Assembly (NCBI RefSeq): GCF_900496995.4
Contig: NC_044024.1
Coordinates: 13,456,698-13,520,697, forward strand
Source of the DNA: Aquila chrysaetos chrysaetos
Lineage: Eukaryota; Chordata; Aves; Accipitriformes; Accipitridae
Length of the DNA stretch: 64,000 nt
Reading direction: 5' to 3'
The number at the start of each line of letters is the position of its first letter. Within the stretch, counting starts at the first letter, position 1. The notes under the pieces were generated by a model. The model saw only the letters and a list, made by a program, of their open reading frames with translations, did not search any database and was not told the origin of the DNA. This document shows positions 50,791-60,400 of this stretch, one piece after another. Position numbers and translations under genes: made by a program.

Positions 50791-53304
50791 CTATATTTTA
50801 TTCAAAGCTGTTTGTTCTTCAAGGACTTGTAGGTAGTCAGGTGAACCTTGAAGTTTAGCTTTTAGTTCAAAATATTCACTTTTTCTTTGTTCTACTACAA
50901 TTTTACTATGATTACCACCTATTAGAGATTTCTTAGTTTTTTTGTCTTGTAGTTTCTCTGGATAACGTATTTCAAAGCCACTGACCCCTATGCTGTTGTA
51001 TTCTTTTTTACTTTCAAGAAAATTTTGAATAAATACATTGGAATCCCTCCCAGGGAATAACTCATCCAGTTCATCGATTGTGCTAAGTCTTTTTCTGGTA
51101 TCCACATGCAATAAATCTTTCTCCTTGTCATTAATATTTCTCAGAATGACTTTTTGCCCTGGTGGGTCAGCAAACGTGAAGCCCGTTTCAGACTCTTTTA
51201 AGCCACAGGTATGGCTTTTGCTCATCTGCTCAATGGTTTGAGGAATGAAGGCCTCTGCACCTAGTCCATCTTTTTTGTTTGACTTGTGATCGTGCTTTCT
51301 TAGCTGCAGTTGCATAGAACTGCATTCTTGATTTCCAATGCCTTCATGCTTTACAGTTGGTTTTTTGTTGCGCCGAAGCACAAAAACAAGAAGACAAAAA
51401 GCAACAAACACTGTTAAAATAAGCACAACTAAAATGCTTAAGATCAGGATGGACAACGGAACTGGGCCACCAGGAGGACTCCGAACTGGTCCCAGTGGTG
51501 TTGTAAAAGTAACAGCGGGCATAGGACTAGTGAACAGAGCAGATGGCTTGTTTAAAAGTTTAGGACAGAGGATCTCATTTTTCAGAGACTTAAGTTCAAT
51601 GTTAGCAAACTGTACAGGTGTTTCACATTTCAATTCCTTCACCACAATACCTTCATTTAGTTTTTCAAGCCACAGTTTTAAAGCAACTAAATCACAAGTG
51701 CAGTCCCATGGATTACCTTCCAAATCAATTTGCGTAAGAGATTTTAGCTGATCAAGAACGCCACTTACAGGTAAATACATGAAATGATTGTTCCTCAGAT
51801 TCAGTCTAGCAAGTGGTGCACCAGCAAAAATGTACGCTGGCAAGCTTCGCAGAAGATTGTTGTTTAGGTAGAGCAACTGCAAATTTGGCATTAAGTCAAA
51901 GGTGCCTGCTAGGATTTCTTTGATAACATTGTATTCCAAATAGAGATATTGCAAGTTGTGGAGGCCAGCAAACATTTCTGGGCTCAGACGCTCTATCTGA
52001 TTGCCATTGAGATACAATCTCCGTAAATTTGTAAGGTTGCGGAAAACTTCTCCTTTGATCACTGAAATCCGATTGCTGCCTAAATGTAGCAAATCCAGCC
52101 CCTCAAACTCAATGAAATCTGTAGTGTCCACATCCTTAATATAATTGCCATTTACATGCAGTTTCTTGGCATTTAAAGGTTTTGGTACAAGTTCGGCCAT
52201 CGACTCTATATTTCTTTCTTGGCAATTTACACTTAATCCCAAGTCTGAAGGATGCGTTTTGCAAACACAGGGGACCGGACAAGGAGTTAAAGGAGGCACC
52301 CTGGTCTGGTAAGATACAATTTGACTGAGATTGCGATTAGATAGTGCTTTGCCTGCTACTATCCCCGAGATCTTCGAAGGATTCGTAGTCTTTGGCGGCT
52401 TTGTGACTAATCTGTGCACTGATGTTTGAGTGGTGTGGCCGTTCGGTGTGCTGAAACCGGGCTCCAGCTGTGAGGGAGGCAGAATGCGCACGTCAAAATC
52501 ACTCCCCGTCCCCATGGAGCACAGCTCTTGCTTGTTGGTTTCTTTCAGCAGCCTTCCATACAAGTCACTAGGTGTTTCACAGATAGCTTCTCCGATGTAG
52601 ATGTTGTAGGGCATGTTCTCCAGCCAGGCTTTCAAAGGCAACAAATCACAAGTACAATTCCAGGGGTTGTCTTCCAGCTGCAATTCAACAATTCGCCCAA
52701 TGTGTTCCAGAACTCCAATGTACGGAAGCTTCTGTATTCGATTCCCTCGTATATCCAGATGGGTTAGAGAAGCAAATCGAAAAATATTATCGGGAAGGAA
52801 TGAAATCAGATTGTCATTAAGGATCAGGACTTTCAGCTTGTGAAGCTTATTGAAGGCTCCCCGTTCAATAAACTTGATTAAATTGTAGTCAGCTTGGAGA
52901 TACTCCAAGTTCTCTATGCCAAGGAAAGTGTCAGCTCGGAGAATCTTTAATTCGTTGTTGTTCAAATGCAACTGTTTTAATGCACTAAGACCCATAAAGG
53001 CCCCTCCCTCAATGTTCTGTAACTTATTATTGCCCAGTTGCAAGGACACTGCATGTGTAAAATTAAGAAAGGAATTTGGATATAGAATAATTAGCAGGTT
53101 GTTTTGAAAGTTGAGGTGGTAAAAATTAGACCACGGTGGCTTAAGCTGATTTGGTCTGTAGACTGCAACCTTCTCACAGTTGACATAGAGTACATTTTCA
53201 ACTGACACACAGGAGCAAACATTGCAAATTTCCACAGATATATCAGCATCTGCAGTTGTAGAAGAAACTGGAGATGACAGAACCAGAAAGAGCCACAGAA
53301 ACAT
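50791..53304 (-). CDS. SLITRK4: SLITRK4, SLIT and NTRK-like family member 4
   Basis: Single-exon coding region of 837 residues, the length I know for mammalian SLITRK4. Layout: signal peptide about 1-18; N-terminal cysteine cap (C27, C30, C32, C43); about six leucine-rich repeats; a first cysteine-rich C-cap beginning [17 protein letters not shown]; a Thr/Pro linker; a second LRR block with N-cap [11 protein letters not shown] and C-cap [17 protein letters not shown]; one membrane helix at about 617-640 ([19 protein letters not shown]) followed by RRNKK; and a cytoplasmic tail ending [14 protein letters not shown]. SLITRKs are postsynaptic type I adhesion proteins whose LRR1 block binds presynaptic receptor phosphatases (PTPdelta/PTPsigma) to promote synapse formation; the tail tyrosines resemble Trk docking sites. 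The ATG at 53304 is preferred: A at -3, matches the mammalian start, and is followed at once by the signal peptide. An in-frame TTG 39 bases upstream adds nothing family-like. Stop is TAG. No damage seen. Confidence 0.97.
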   Translation of the reverse strand: MFLWLFLVLSSPVSSTTADADISVEICNVCSCVSVENVLYVNCEKVAVYRPNQLKPPWSNFYHLNFQNNLLIILYPNSFLNFTHAVSLQLGNNKLQNIEGGAFMGLSALKQLHLNNNELKILRADTFLGIENLEYLQADYNLIKFIERGAFNKLHKLKVLILNDNLISFLPDNIFRFASLTHLDIRGNRIQKLPYIGVLEHIGRIVELQLEDNPWNCTCDLLPLKAWLENMPYNIYIGEAICETPSDLYGRLLKETNKQELCSMGTGSDFDVRILPPSQLEPGFSTPNGHTTQTSVHRLVTKPPKTTNPSKISGIVAGKALSNRNLSQIVSYQTRVPPLTPCPVPCVCKTHPSDLGLSVNCQERNIESMAELVPKPLNAKKLHVNGNYIKDVDTTDFIEFEGLDLLHLGSNRISVIKGEVFRNLTNLRRLYLNGNQIERLSPEMFAGLHNLQYLYLEYNVIKEILAGTFDLMPNLQLLYLNNNLLRSLPAYIFAGAPLARLNLRNNHFMYLPVSGVLDQLKSLTQIDLEGNPWDCTCDLVALKLWLEKLNEGIVVKELKCETPVQFANIELKSLKNEILCPKLLNKPSALFTSPMPAVTFTTPLGPVRSPPGGPVPLSILILSILVVLILTVFVAFCLLVFVLRRNKKPTVKHEGIGNQECSSMQLQLRKHDHKSNKKDGLGAEAFIPQTIEQMSKSHTCGLKESETGFTFADPPGQKVILRNINDKEKDLLHVDTRKRLSTIDELDELFPGRDSNVFIQNFLESKKEYNSIGVSGFEIRYPEKLQDKKTKKSLIGGNHSKIVVEQRKSEYFELKAKLQGSPDYLQVLEEQTALNKI

Positions 53305-53357
53305 CTTCTTGTGATCAGCAAGCAACCTTAGGCTCCTGAACAAAGATAAAGAATCTA
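53305..53357 (-). promoter_or_regulatory. SLITRK4: Splice acceptor and short 5' UTR ahead of the SLITRK4 ATG
   Basis: On the minus strand a long pyrimidine tract (about 53359-53385, mostly T and C) ends in CTTTAG with the exon beginning at 53354. A second usable AG (TTGTTCAG, exon beginning at 53335) follows 19 bases later. Either would leave 30-50 bases of 5' UTR before the ATG. SLITRK genes typically have an untranslated first exon and a coding last exon, which fits. Confidence 0.65.
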
Positions 53358-54430
53358 AAGAAGAAAGAAGGAAAGAAAAAAAGAAAATGTTTTTCAGTTC
53401 TCATTGTTCCAAAACGTCATTTGGGTTAAAAATTGTATAGCACTGAGCTACTGTTCCTGCCAAGGATTATAGATAAACTACAAGCACTGAATTTAAAATA
53501 ACATGAAAGATTTTAACAACCAAACAAATATACAGGAGCTAGAATGATTTCAAATACAGAATGTAAATTTCTGTAGAGAAACACAAATAACTCTGAGGTC
53601 TGTCAAATATATTTCTATCTCTTGTACATGCCAAACATGCATAACTAACAAAGTAAAATAACCAAAGGAGATTCCAATTTTATGCATATTTACTCCCCTC
53701 AATCCTGCACTGCTCACACGTTGCCGTGCATTTCAGGGATATTAAACACAAACGCTGATGTTATGCATGCCCAAACATCTGGGTTGGGATAGCACAATAT
53801 AGAAAGGATGAAGATGCAGGCACAAAAAGCAATGTCAATACTCAGTGTATGTATCTACAGCATCAACACATACAGATTATCCCTACGATAATAGTGAGAT
53901 TCACTCAAGGGATACACAGGCATGCACACACGTCGTTTCTGCCACTTATTATACCTAGTTTAAATAAAGAGGTGGTAAACTGATTGCAGAAATACAATGA
54001 ACTATCCACAAAACAAGATCAGCTCTGGGTGACCAATGGAAGCACACAGATATGGAAGAAGCATGCACAGGCATACAGCCCCATCCCCAGGAATAACAAC
54101 AATACCCTGACTTGCACTGCAAAACAAAGTCACGATTCACCAGCCTAACACTACTGAAACCTGAGAAGAACTTTTTTTTTTGGTAAAACATTATGTAATT
54201 TGCTCTTATCCCTGCACCGATACAGAGGTGGCTTTCAAGAACCCTTCACATATAGTCAGGCCAGCTGAGCTGCCATTTTTTACGCAGAAGAACTGGAGCC
54301 ACAGCATTTCCTCTGAGTTAGAAGGTAGCTCACCCCCCCCCCCCCAACCAAATCAGTCAATAACCAACAGATTGCTCCCCCCACCTTCCCCATTCCCCCC
54401 TTTTCGCAACTTGTCCCTTCCATTTCCTGC
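53358..54430 (-). other. SLITRK4: Intron 1 of SLITRK4, AT-rich part
   Basis: Between the acceptor near 53354 and the CpG island there is about 1 kb of AT-rich DNA without coding content. It is interpreted as the 3' part of the intron joining the non-coding first exon to the coding exon. A run of 13 Cs (54333-54345) marks the transition toward the CpG island. Confidence 0.55.
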
Positions 54431-54469
54431 TGTGGGAAGCCACCGAGTTGGCAGAAGGGAGCCAGGATG

Positions 54470-54720
54470 GAAGTGGAGAAAGCAGGAGCCAGCTGAAGGG
54501 AGGAGAATCGGGCTGGAGGGAGCCGCAAGGAGGGGAGGATGCGCCGGGGGGACCTGGAAGGGAGGGCAGAGGAGGGATGAGGGAGGAAGGACGGGAGGAC
54601 AGAAGGACAGGAGGGAGAGGGAAAGCTGAGAGGAGGCAAGGAAGGGAGGAAGGGATGGCAGAAGGGGTCAGGGAGGCCGCGGAGAGGGACGACGGGGAGA
54701 AGGGGAGCGGAGCAGCCGCT
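54470..54720 (+). repeat. Purine-rich tract in the SLITRK4 5' region
   Basis: For about 250 bp the plus strand is dominated by GGA/GGGA/GAGG words, so the transcribed (minus) sense is pyrimidine-rich. Such asymmetric tracts can adopt triplex or G-quadruplex structures. It lies inside the CpG island, downstream of the candidate donors, hence probably intronic. Confidence 0.7.
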
Positions 54721-55196
54721 GCTGGTCCCCGCAGGCTCCCGCCCCTGGCCGCGGCGAGCGAGCCCCCAGGGGCAGCCCGATGCCCCCGCGCCCCCACCGC
54801 TCCCCCTCCCTCCCCCTCCCAGGCGCCGTCCCCCCGTGGCCCTGCCTCGCCCACGCGCGAGTCCCCTCTTCTTCCTCAGCCCCGGGGCCCCGGCCGGTGC
54901 CGAGCTGGCACACGGCGGGCGCTGCGCGGGGCCGCCGGCGGGTCGGCGAGCCCGGCCAGGAGCGCAGGCACTACCGCAATTTTTTGCCGCAACCGGCTCG
55001 GCTGGTGCCGGCTCCCCTCTGTGGCGGGCGCCCCGTCGCCCTCTGCCTCCCGGCGGGGGAAGGCGGGAGGGACGCGGCCGCGCACACACCGCACGCACAT
55101 GCCGGCTGGTAACGGGCACGGCGCGGCGATGCGGTCCGGCATCCCTTCCACCCGCCCTTCGCAAGGAGGCACGGCCGCGGGCCCCGCCGCCAAACG

Positions 55197-55218
55197 CCCC
55201 CCCCCCCCCCCCCCCCCC
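55197..55218. repeat. C22 homopolymer in the CpG island
   Basis: Twenty-two consecutive Cs (G22 on the SLITRK4 sense strand). Long G tracts form quadruplexes and are prone to length change and sequencing or assembly error, so the exact length should be treated with caution. Confidence 0.75.
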
Positions 55219-55303
55219 TTCGGCACCTTTGCGAAGTCCGGCCCGCAGCGCCTTTCGCACACCCCCTTCCCCGGCCCCGCTGCGCAGATCCTGCCCCCCC
55301 CCG

Positions 55304-55325
55304 GTCCCCGTCCCCGTCCCCGTCC
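55304..55325. repeat. GTCCCC hexanucleotide repeat
   Basis: Three perfect GTCCCC units from 55304 to 55321, then a partial unit (GTCC). On the SLITRK4 sense strand this is (GGGGAC)n, a G4-capable hexamer close to the CpG island core. Confidence 0.75.
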
Positions 55326-55520
55326 CTCCCACACCTCCACCGGCTGATCCGGGCCGCCCGGCCCCTGTCCCTCCGCTCGCCCGCTCCCCCGGAAAAGCCG
55401 GGAGCGGGCAGCGCTGCGCCGGCTGCCGCTGGCCCGGGGCTCCGGGAGGCGGCCGGCTGGCGGGGAGAGGCGAGGGCGATGGCAGAGAGGCTCCGGCAGG
55501 AAGCCGCTGTCGCTTCGTCT

Positions 55521-55540
55521 CCCCCCCCCCCCCCCCCCCC
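55521..55540. repeat. C20 homopolymer in the CpG island
   Basis: Twenty consecutive Cs followed after one G by further C runs up to about 55555. The sense strand of SLITRK4 is thus a long interrupted G run. Length is uncertain for the same technical reasons as the other C run. Confidence 0.75.
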
Positions 55541-57241
55541 GCCCCCTCCCCCCTTTAAAATAACAGCAGTAATTATCAGAGCAGCGACAACGGAACCTTC
55601 GGAATAAGGAAAAGACAGGAGACCGCCAACGTGAACGCAGCCCCGCCGTGCCCCCCTCCCCGCCCGCACTCACACGCCCGGCGGGGCGGCCGGCCGCCCC
55701 CGGCGGTGCTCCCGGCGGCGCTCCGCGGCGAGACCGGCGCCTTCCCTACCTCGGCGGCCGGGGTCGCCGCGGCCCCGCTCCGCTGCGCTCCGCCGCGCTC
55801 CGCACGAGGTCTCCCCTCCGGCAGCTCCGCGCACGCACCGCGCGGCGGGGGCAGCCGGCCGCCCGCCCGGGCGAGCGCTCCTGGCCGCGCCGAGCGCCGA
55901 GGCGCGGAGCAAGGCGAAGCCCGGCGCCGCAGTAACACGGCGGGTTCCGCCGCATGCAGCGGCAGCCGCCGCGCGGAGCCCTGCCCCGACACCGCGGTCC
56001 CCCGCACACACGCGGGGCGAGGATCCCTCTGCACGCGGGCGCCCGCTCCCATCGCACTGCTCTCGCCCACCCCTCGCACGCAGAGAGAGCCCCCTCCCCT
56101 CCGCCGCACGCACACTCGCACACCCGTAGGCACGCACGCACCGAGCGCTCGGGCGCCGCTTCGGAGGGGAAGGAGACGCCGCTCCGGGGGAGCGACCCCG
56201 GCGCATCGCGACCGCGAAAGCCTCTCCCGCACGCCGGGAGGCGAGGCGCGCCTCCCGCCCCGCGCCGCCGTTACCTTTCCCGGGGAGACGCCGGGCTGCG
56301 CCCCCGCGGAGCTCAGGCGGCCGCGGCGGGGCGGCAGGCGCCCCCCGGGGCGGCGAGAGCGGCGGGGCCCCGGTGCCGCGCCGGGCGCCGCGGGGCTGCC
56401 ATGGGCGGCGCGCAGCAGCTACAAGTGCAGCCCGGGGCACCGGCGGGACGGGGCCATCCCGCCCCCGGCCGCCCGCCCAGCGCCTGGGTGCGCGCCGCTC
56501 AGCACCGCGGCTGGGAAAAGCGGCGCGGGGGCAGGAAGGGGAAGAAAAGGAAGGGCTCTTCCCCCCCCCCTCTTTTCTGACGATCTCCCCCCCCCGCTTG
56601 AAACAAAAGTAGAGGTGGAAACTGAGTGGGCAGGATGGTAACGTTTGCTGCATTTAATGGGGATTGCAATTATGGAACCAAATCGCTGTGAGGAGACATA
56701 CCCGACCCGTTCTTAAGACAACGCGGCTATTTGTGTATCTCGTTCTTTGCGGTTAGGTGAAATTCCTCCTCTGCTTAGGTAACAGCTGCAGTCGGATGAA
56801 AAAAAAATCCCCTCATGTTACGCACTTGTGCAAAACAGATTCTGCTAATTAAGAACTCCTATTTACTCTACCTTTCATAATACACTTTAAAATGGTGATG
56901 AATACCGCCAAACAAGGTGACATCCCTTTCCAAGGCGGAACAGTCAGTTAACCAAATGAAATTTTGCAGGGGGAGTTCAACTGCTTGTCCTTTACCGTGA
57001 ATGCTAACATAATTCGGTTAGAAAACTGCTTATGTGTTGCACCCACACCAGTTGTGAGTGCCAGTTCTGGGCAGTAAACATCAGGGAATGGAAAACAGCA
57101 AGTGCTTTCTTCATTTACAGAAATGAAATAAACAGCTTGCTCCGAAGGCTGACTGCATCTAATTGAAATAATTACAGAATGTTATTTTGCATTATGTGGA
57201 TAGACTGATACCTGAAAACAAATGCAGCTGAGACATCAATA

Positions 57242-57251
57242 ATTTGCATAT
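57242..57251. promoter_or_regulatory. POU/Oct octamer ATTTGCATAT, copy 1
   Basis: Contains ATTTGCAT, the exact reverse complement of the ATGCAAAT octamer bound by POU-domain factors. An identical 10-mer occurs 159 bp away. Located about 0.6 kb upstream of the SLITRK4 CpG island. Confidence 0.45.
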
Positions 57252-57400
57252 CACAACAGAACTAAAAATGATCTGTGATTAATATTCAACCAATTAAAAA
57301 CTGAAGTCTTTAAAATGTAAACTCGTAATTATTGAACCATTAACAAACTACTGTTCACATAAAAGGGAATGCATGTATATAAAGGGCCCAGTTTAGAAGA

Positions 57401-57410
57401 ATTTGCATAT
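57401..57410. promoter_or_regulatory. POU/Oct octamer ATTTGCATAT, copy 2
   Basis: Identical 10-mer to 57242-57251 in the same orientation; a TATA-like TATATAAAGG lies about 25 bases before it on the plus strand. POU factors such as BRN2 act in neurons, which fits a SLITRK4 enhancer, but binding is inferred only. Confidence 0.45.
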
Positions 57411-60400
57411 ACTTTAAGATGAATTTTTCAAACTCTATTTAAATAAACTTACGGAATAGAGCGCAAAGGTCTGGAATAAAATTCACTTAGGACGATATCT
57501 GGTTTATAAGTCTGTTTTAACAACGGGCACAGAAATGCAGGTATAAAGATCAAGGTGCCAGTTTTGTTTAACCAGCTACATTAAGCTGGATGTTAAACTA
57601 ATTCCTTGCCTATTTAGTAGGTGAAAGAACATATAGACAGTATCAAAGACAGATACTACTCCCACCACGATTCCAACAACTGCTTTAGAGACCAAATAAA
57701 AAACCAAACACGGAGCATAACAAAAGATCATATTTTAACTAAGTAAACCGTGAAATGAATAAGTATTTAAGAGAACCGAAATTGCACTATAACTAAATAA
57801 TTCTTGATGTTTCTATTATAAGTGGCTATTAACGATGACATATGTTTATGGTGTTGTAGAAATTATCTGAGAAGGAAACTTAGTTATGCAACACAATTTC
57901 ATTGTTAGGGTTTTAGTATGTCATATTTTTATATTTTTTTCTAATTTACAGTCATGAAAAATAAGTCCTCCTCCAAATCTTATTTAAGTGGTTTCTAAGC
58001 TACTTGTCCTAACCTACAGCATGTCAAACTCACTAAGATTTAGGCTTCTGTGTCAGGACAACAAGCCAAACCAAACTGAGGATAATTTTGAAGTGTAAAA
58101 TAAGCACAAGCCTAAGGTCCAGACCGTGATCCAAGATGATGACGTGCTTAAGGAATAAATCACTCTAAGGGATTACATCCTGGAATCACTTGGTTGTACC
58201 CCTTTCTTTGAGATCTGGCTAGAAGTTCTGTCACCATCAGTAGAAATTTTCTGTGTAGCCTGATGGTAGACAGTAACTGGAAGACAGCAGAGACAGAAAG
58301 GGCAAGTTGGATTATCTGGTCTGGTTCCCTGAAGTTTACAAGGTTACTTCAGGCTACACACCATGCCCATTATTGGCATCTCTAACCTTTTCTTCACTTT
58401 CTTGCTGTGGTGGAACCTTATTCATCTCCTTTGATTTTTTTTTTTTCTCGGTCTGTTGTTTGCCACAGGAGCATGCATTTTTCCTTCTTCAGTTTAGCAA
58501 AAGGAGAGCAAAAGCTAACAAGCAGATAGATTAGTAACATGATTTTCTGCAAAGAGAAGTATCTGAAGAAAAAGTAGAAATGTGAGATATACTACTTCCC
58601 ACCCAAGGAGACACACACAGGGTGGCATTCAGTAATGGTACAACTAGCTTATCAATAATGTCATTACCATGTCTAAGTAGAAGGAGAGAAAGGTAATTTT
58701 TACTCTTAGCTACTGAAATTCATCATGCAATCTGCTCAGAAATTACAGAAGCCTATTTATATTTTATTTCCTTTCACTTTTTTGTGAGAGCTTCTAAACA
58801 ATACTTTTCTTCTGAACATACAGACATGCTTGGTCACCTACCTCTCCCAATTTACTTCTGGGCTGATGCAGGAACTTGAGACTGAAACTGTGCTTTATGT
58901 GTATTCAAAGTCTGCCAGGAGAAAAACCTTCCTGTAAGAGAATCATCAAAATGCAGAGGCCAGTCGAGATGGTGAATCTACCACTCACAGCACAAAACCT
59001 TGGAGAGCATTTTCCTCAAGCTGTTCGGCACACATGCAAATAGGACTTCAGCTGAAGTCGAGGGGAGTTCTGCACAATAGGTGTTTTGTTTTTTCATCCA
59101 CAGTAATTTTCTGGGTGAGAAATGAACTGATAGGAGGCAGGAGCTAAACATCCTACTCATTCCTGGGCATTTCCAAGTACAATTTAAGAGACAGTATCTG
59201 AACCCAGGCTGCACGTGTACATATAAGCGGCGGGGAGGAGATGCCTGTCATACAATTGCTAACGTCCTACTTTTATGCTACCTATGGATGCATGGGCATC
59301 TTAAACGCTTTTCCACAGGCACTGAGTTGCACTTTTCTGCTGTCTCTCCAGTTTGTCTGTTGTCATCCTGAAAATGAAATATGGGTTAGTCCTTAGTTTG
59401 AAGTAACCAGAGATACTGATGACCCACACACCCGTGGCTCTTGAAATCAGAAGACCAAGACAAGAAATTGCAATTGCCGTGACCAACATGGGAGCATGCT
59501 TTCTTTGTTCATGTGCCGACATCTGTACTGGCCAGCTGTGAGCAAGTCTTGTGTACCAAGATGCGAAAAACACACCTGGGAGAGCAGCAGCATGCACACA
59601 AATGTATTTGGGTTGTTCTGTTCGAAAAGGTTCATGCCAGGAGTAGAAACTCATATAAAAAGTCCCTAGAAATTAATGGGAATCCCTTTGGATCAGGCTC
59701 TATTTTATAATTATTGTGTAAGCAGTACATGTTGCTCCTTCCTTTTCCCAAAGAATGCTAAAAATAGCCCAAAAGTTAATGTTGTGGCCCTTCACACAGG
59801 GCCCAGGTAGAGAACAAACTGTTTTGTTTGAACACATGGAAAGCTGGTTAACAATTCTTTGAATAGGAAAGCAAAGGTTTGTGTGGGCTCTGTTGGTTTC
59901 TGGAGTTTCCATGGTTAAACAATTTCTGTTTAACAAGTCTACAACATGTTTCTGCTCCCAGACAGATCAGTAACAAGTGCCATACTCAGCAAACAACATC
60001 CAATACAGCAGAATACAACAATGACTGTGCAGCACTGTCTTATAATAGGGCTTCAACTGATAGGACATAGCCTTTTAAGGAAAAAAAAAAGGCAATAACT
60101 CCACCCATTGTGCCCATCTTCTATGTATTTTGCCAGACTGTCAGTCAGAAGATGGGGAGGGAGAGCATCCTTGAAAACTTTGTACATACTAAAGTGAGTC
60201 CCCGCATGTGCATCCTTTTAAAGGTGCAGTGTGATAGGAAACAGCGCAAGTCTGCAATGCACTGAAAACAGAACCACTGTGAAAGAGTACTGTGCTAAAT
60301 AAAGTGGAAGAAATGCTGTCAGATATATGACTCTGCTTGGCTCCATATTATTTCCACCTAACTTACTCCATTTTATCCAGGAGCCCTCTTCAGTGAGCAA

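Larger units (their letters stand above)
54431..56650 (-). promoter_or_regulatory. SLITRK4: CpG island promoter and 5' exon region of SLITRK4
   Basis: About 2.2 kb of dense CpG and GC-rich sequence lies 1.1-3.3 kb upstream of the coding exon, the position expected of the SLITRK4 promoter. Donor candidates on the minus strand are CCGAG/GTAGGG (exon end 55750, best overall), GAAAG/GTAACG (exon end 56275) and GCGT/GTGAGT (exon end 55674), so alternative first exons are plausible. There is no clear TATA box except an AT patch near 55553-55590. Overlapping long open frames in several phases on both strands are by-products of GC-richness; none looks like a protein. Start sites cannot be placed without transcript data. 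Confidence 0.75.

Noticed and set aside
54280..56653. Open frames of 200-350 codons on both strands in the CpG island
   Set aside because: They overlap in several phases, are composed mainly of Ala, Arg, Gly and Pro, run through homopolymer C tracts and show no family motif; GC-rich DNA with few stops explains them.
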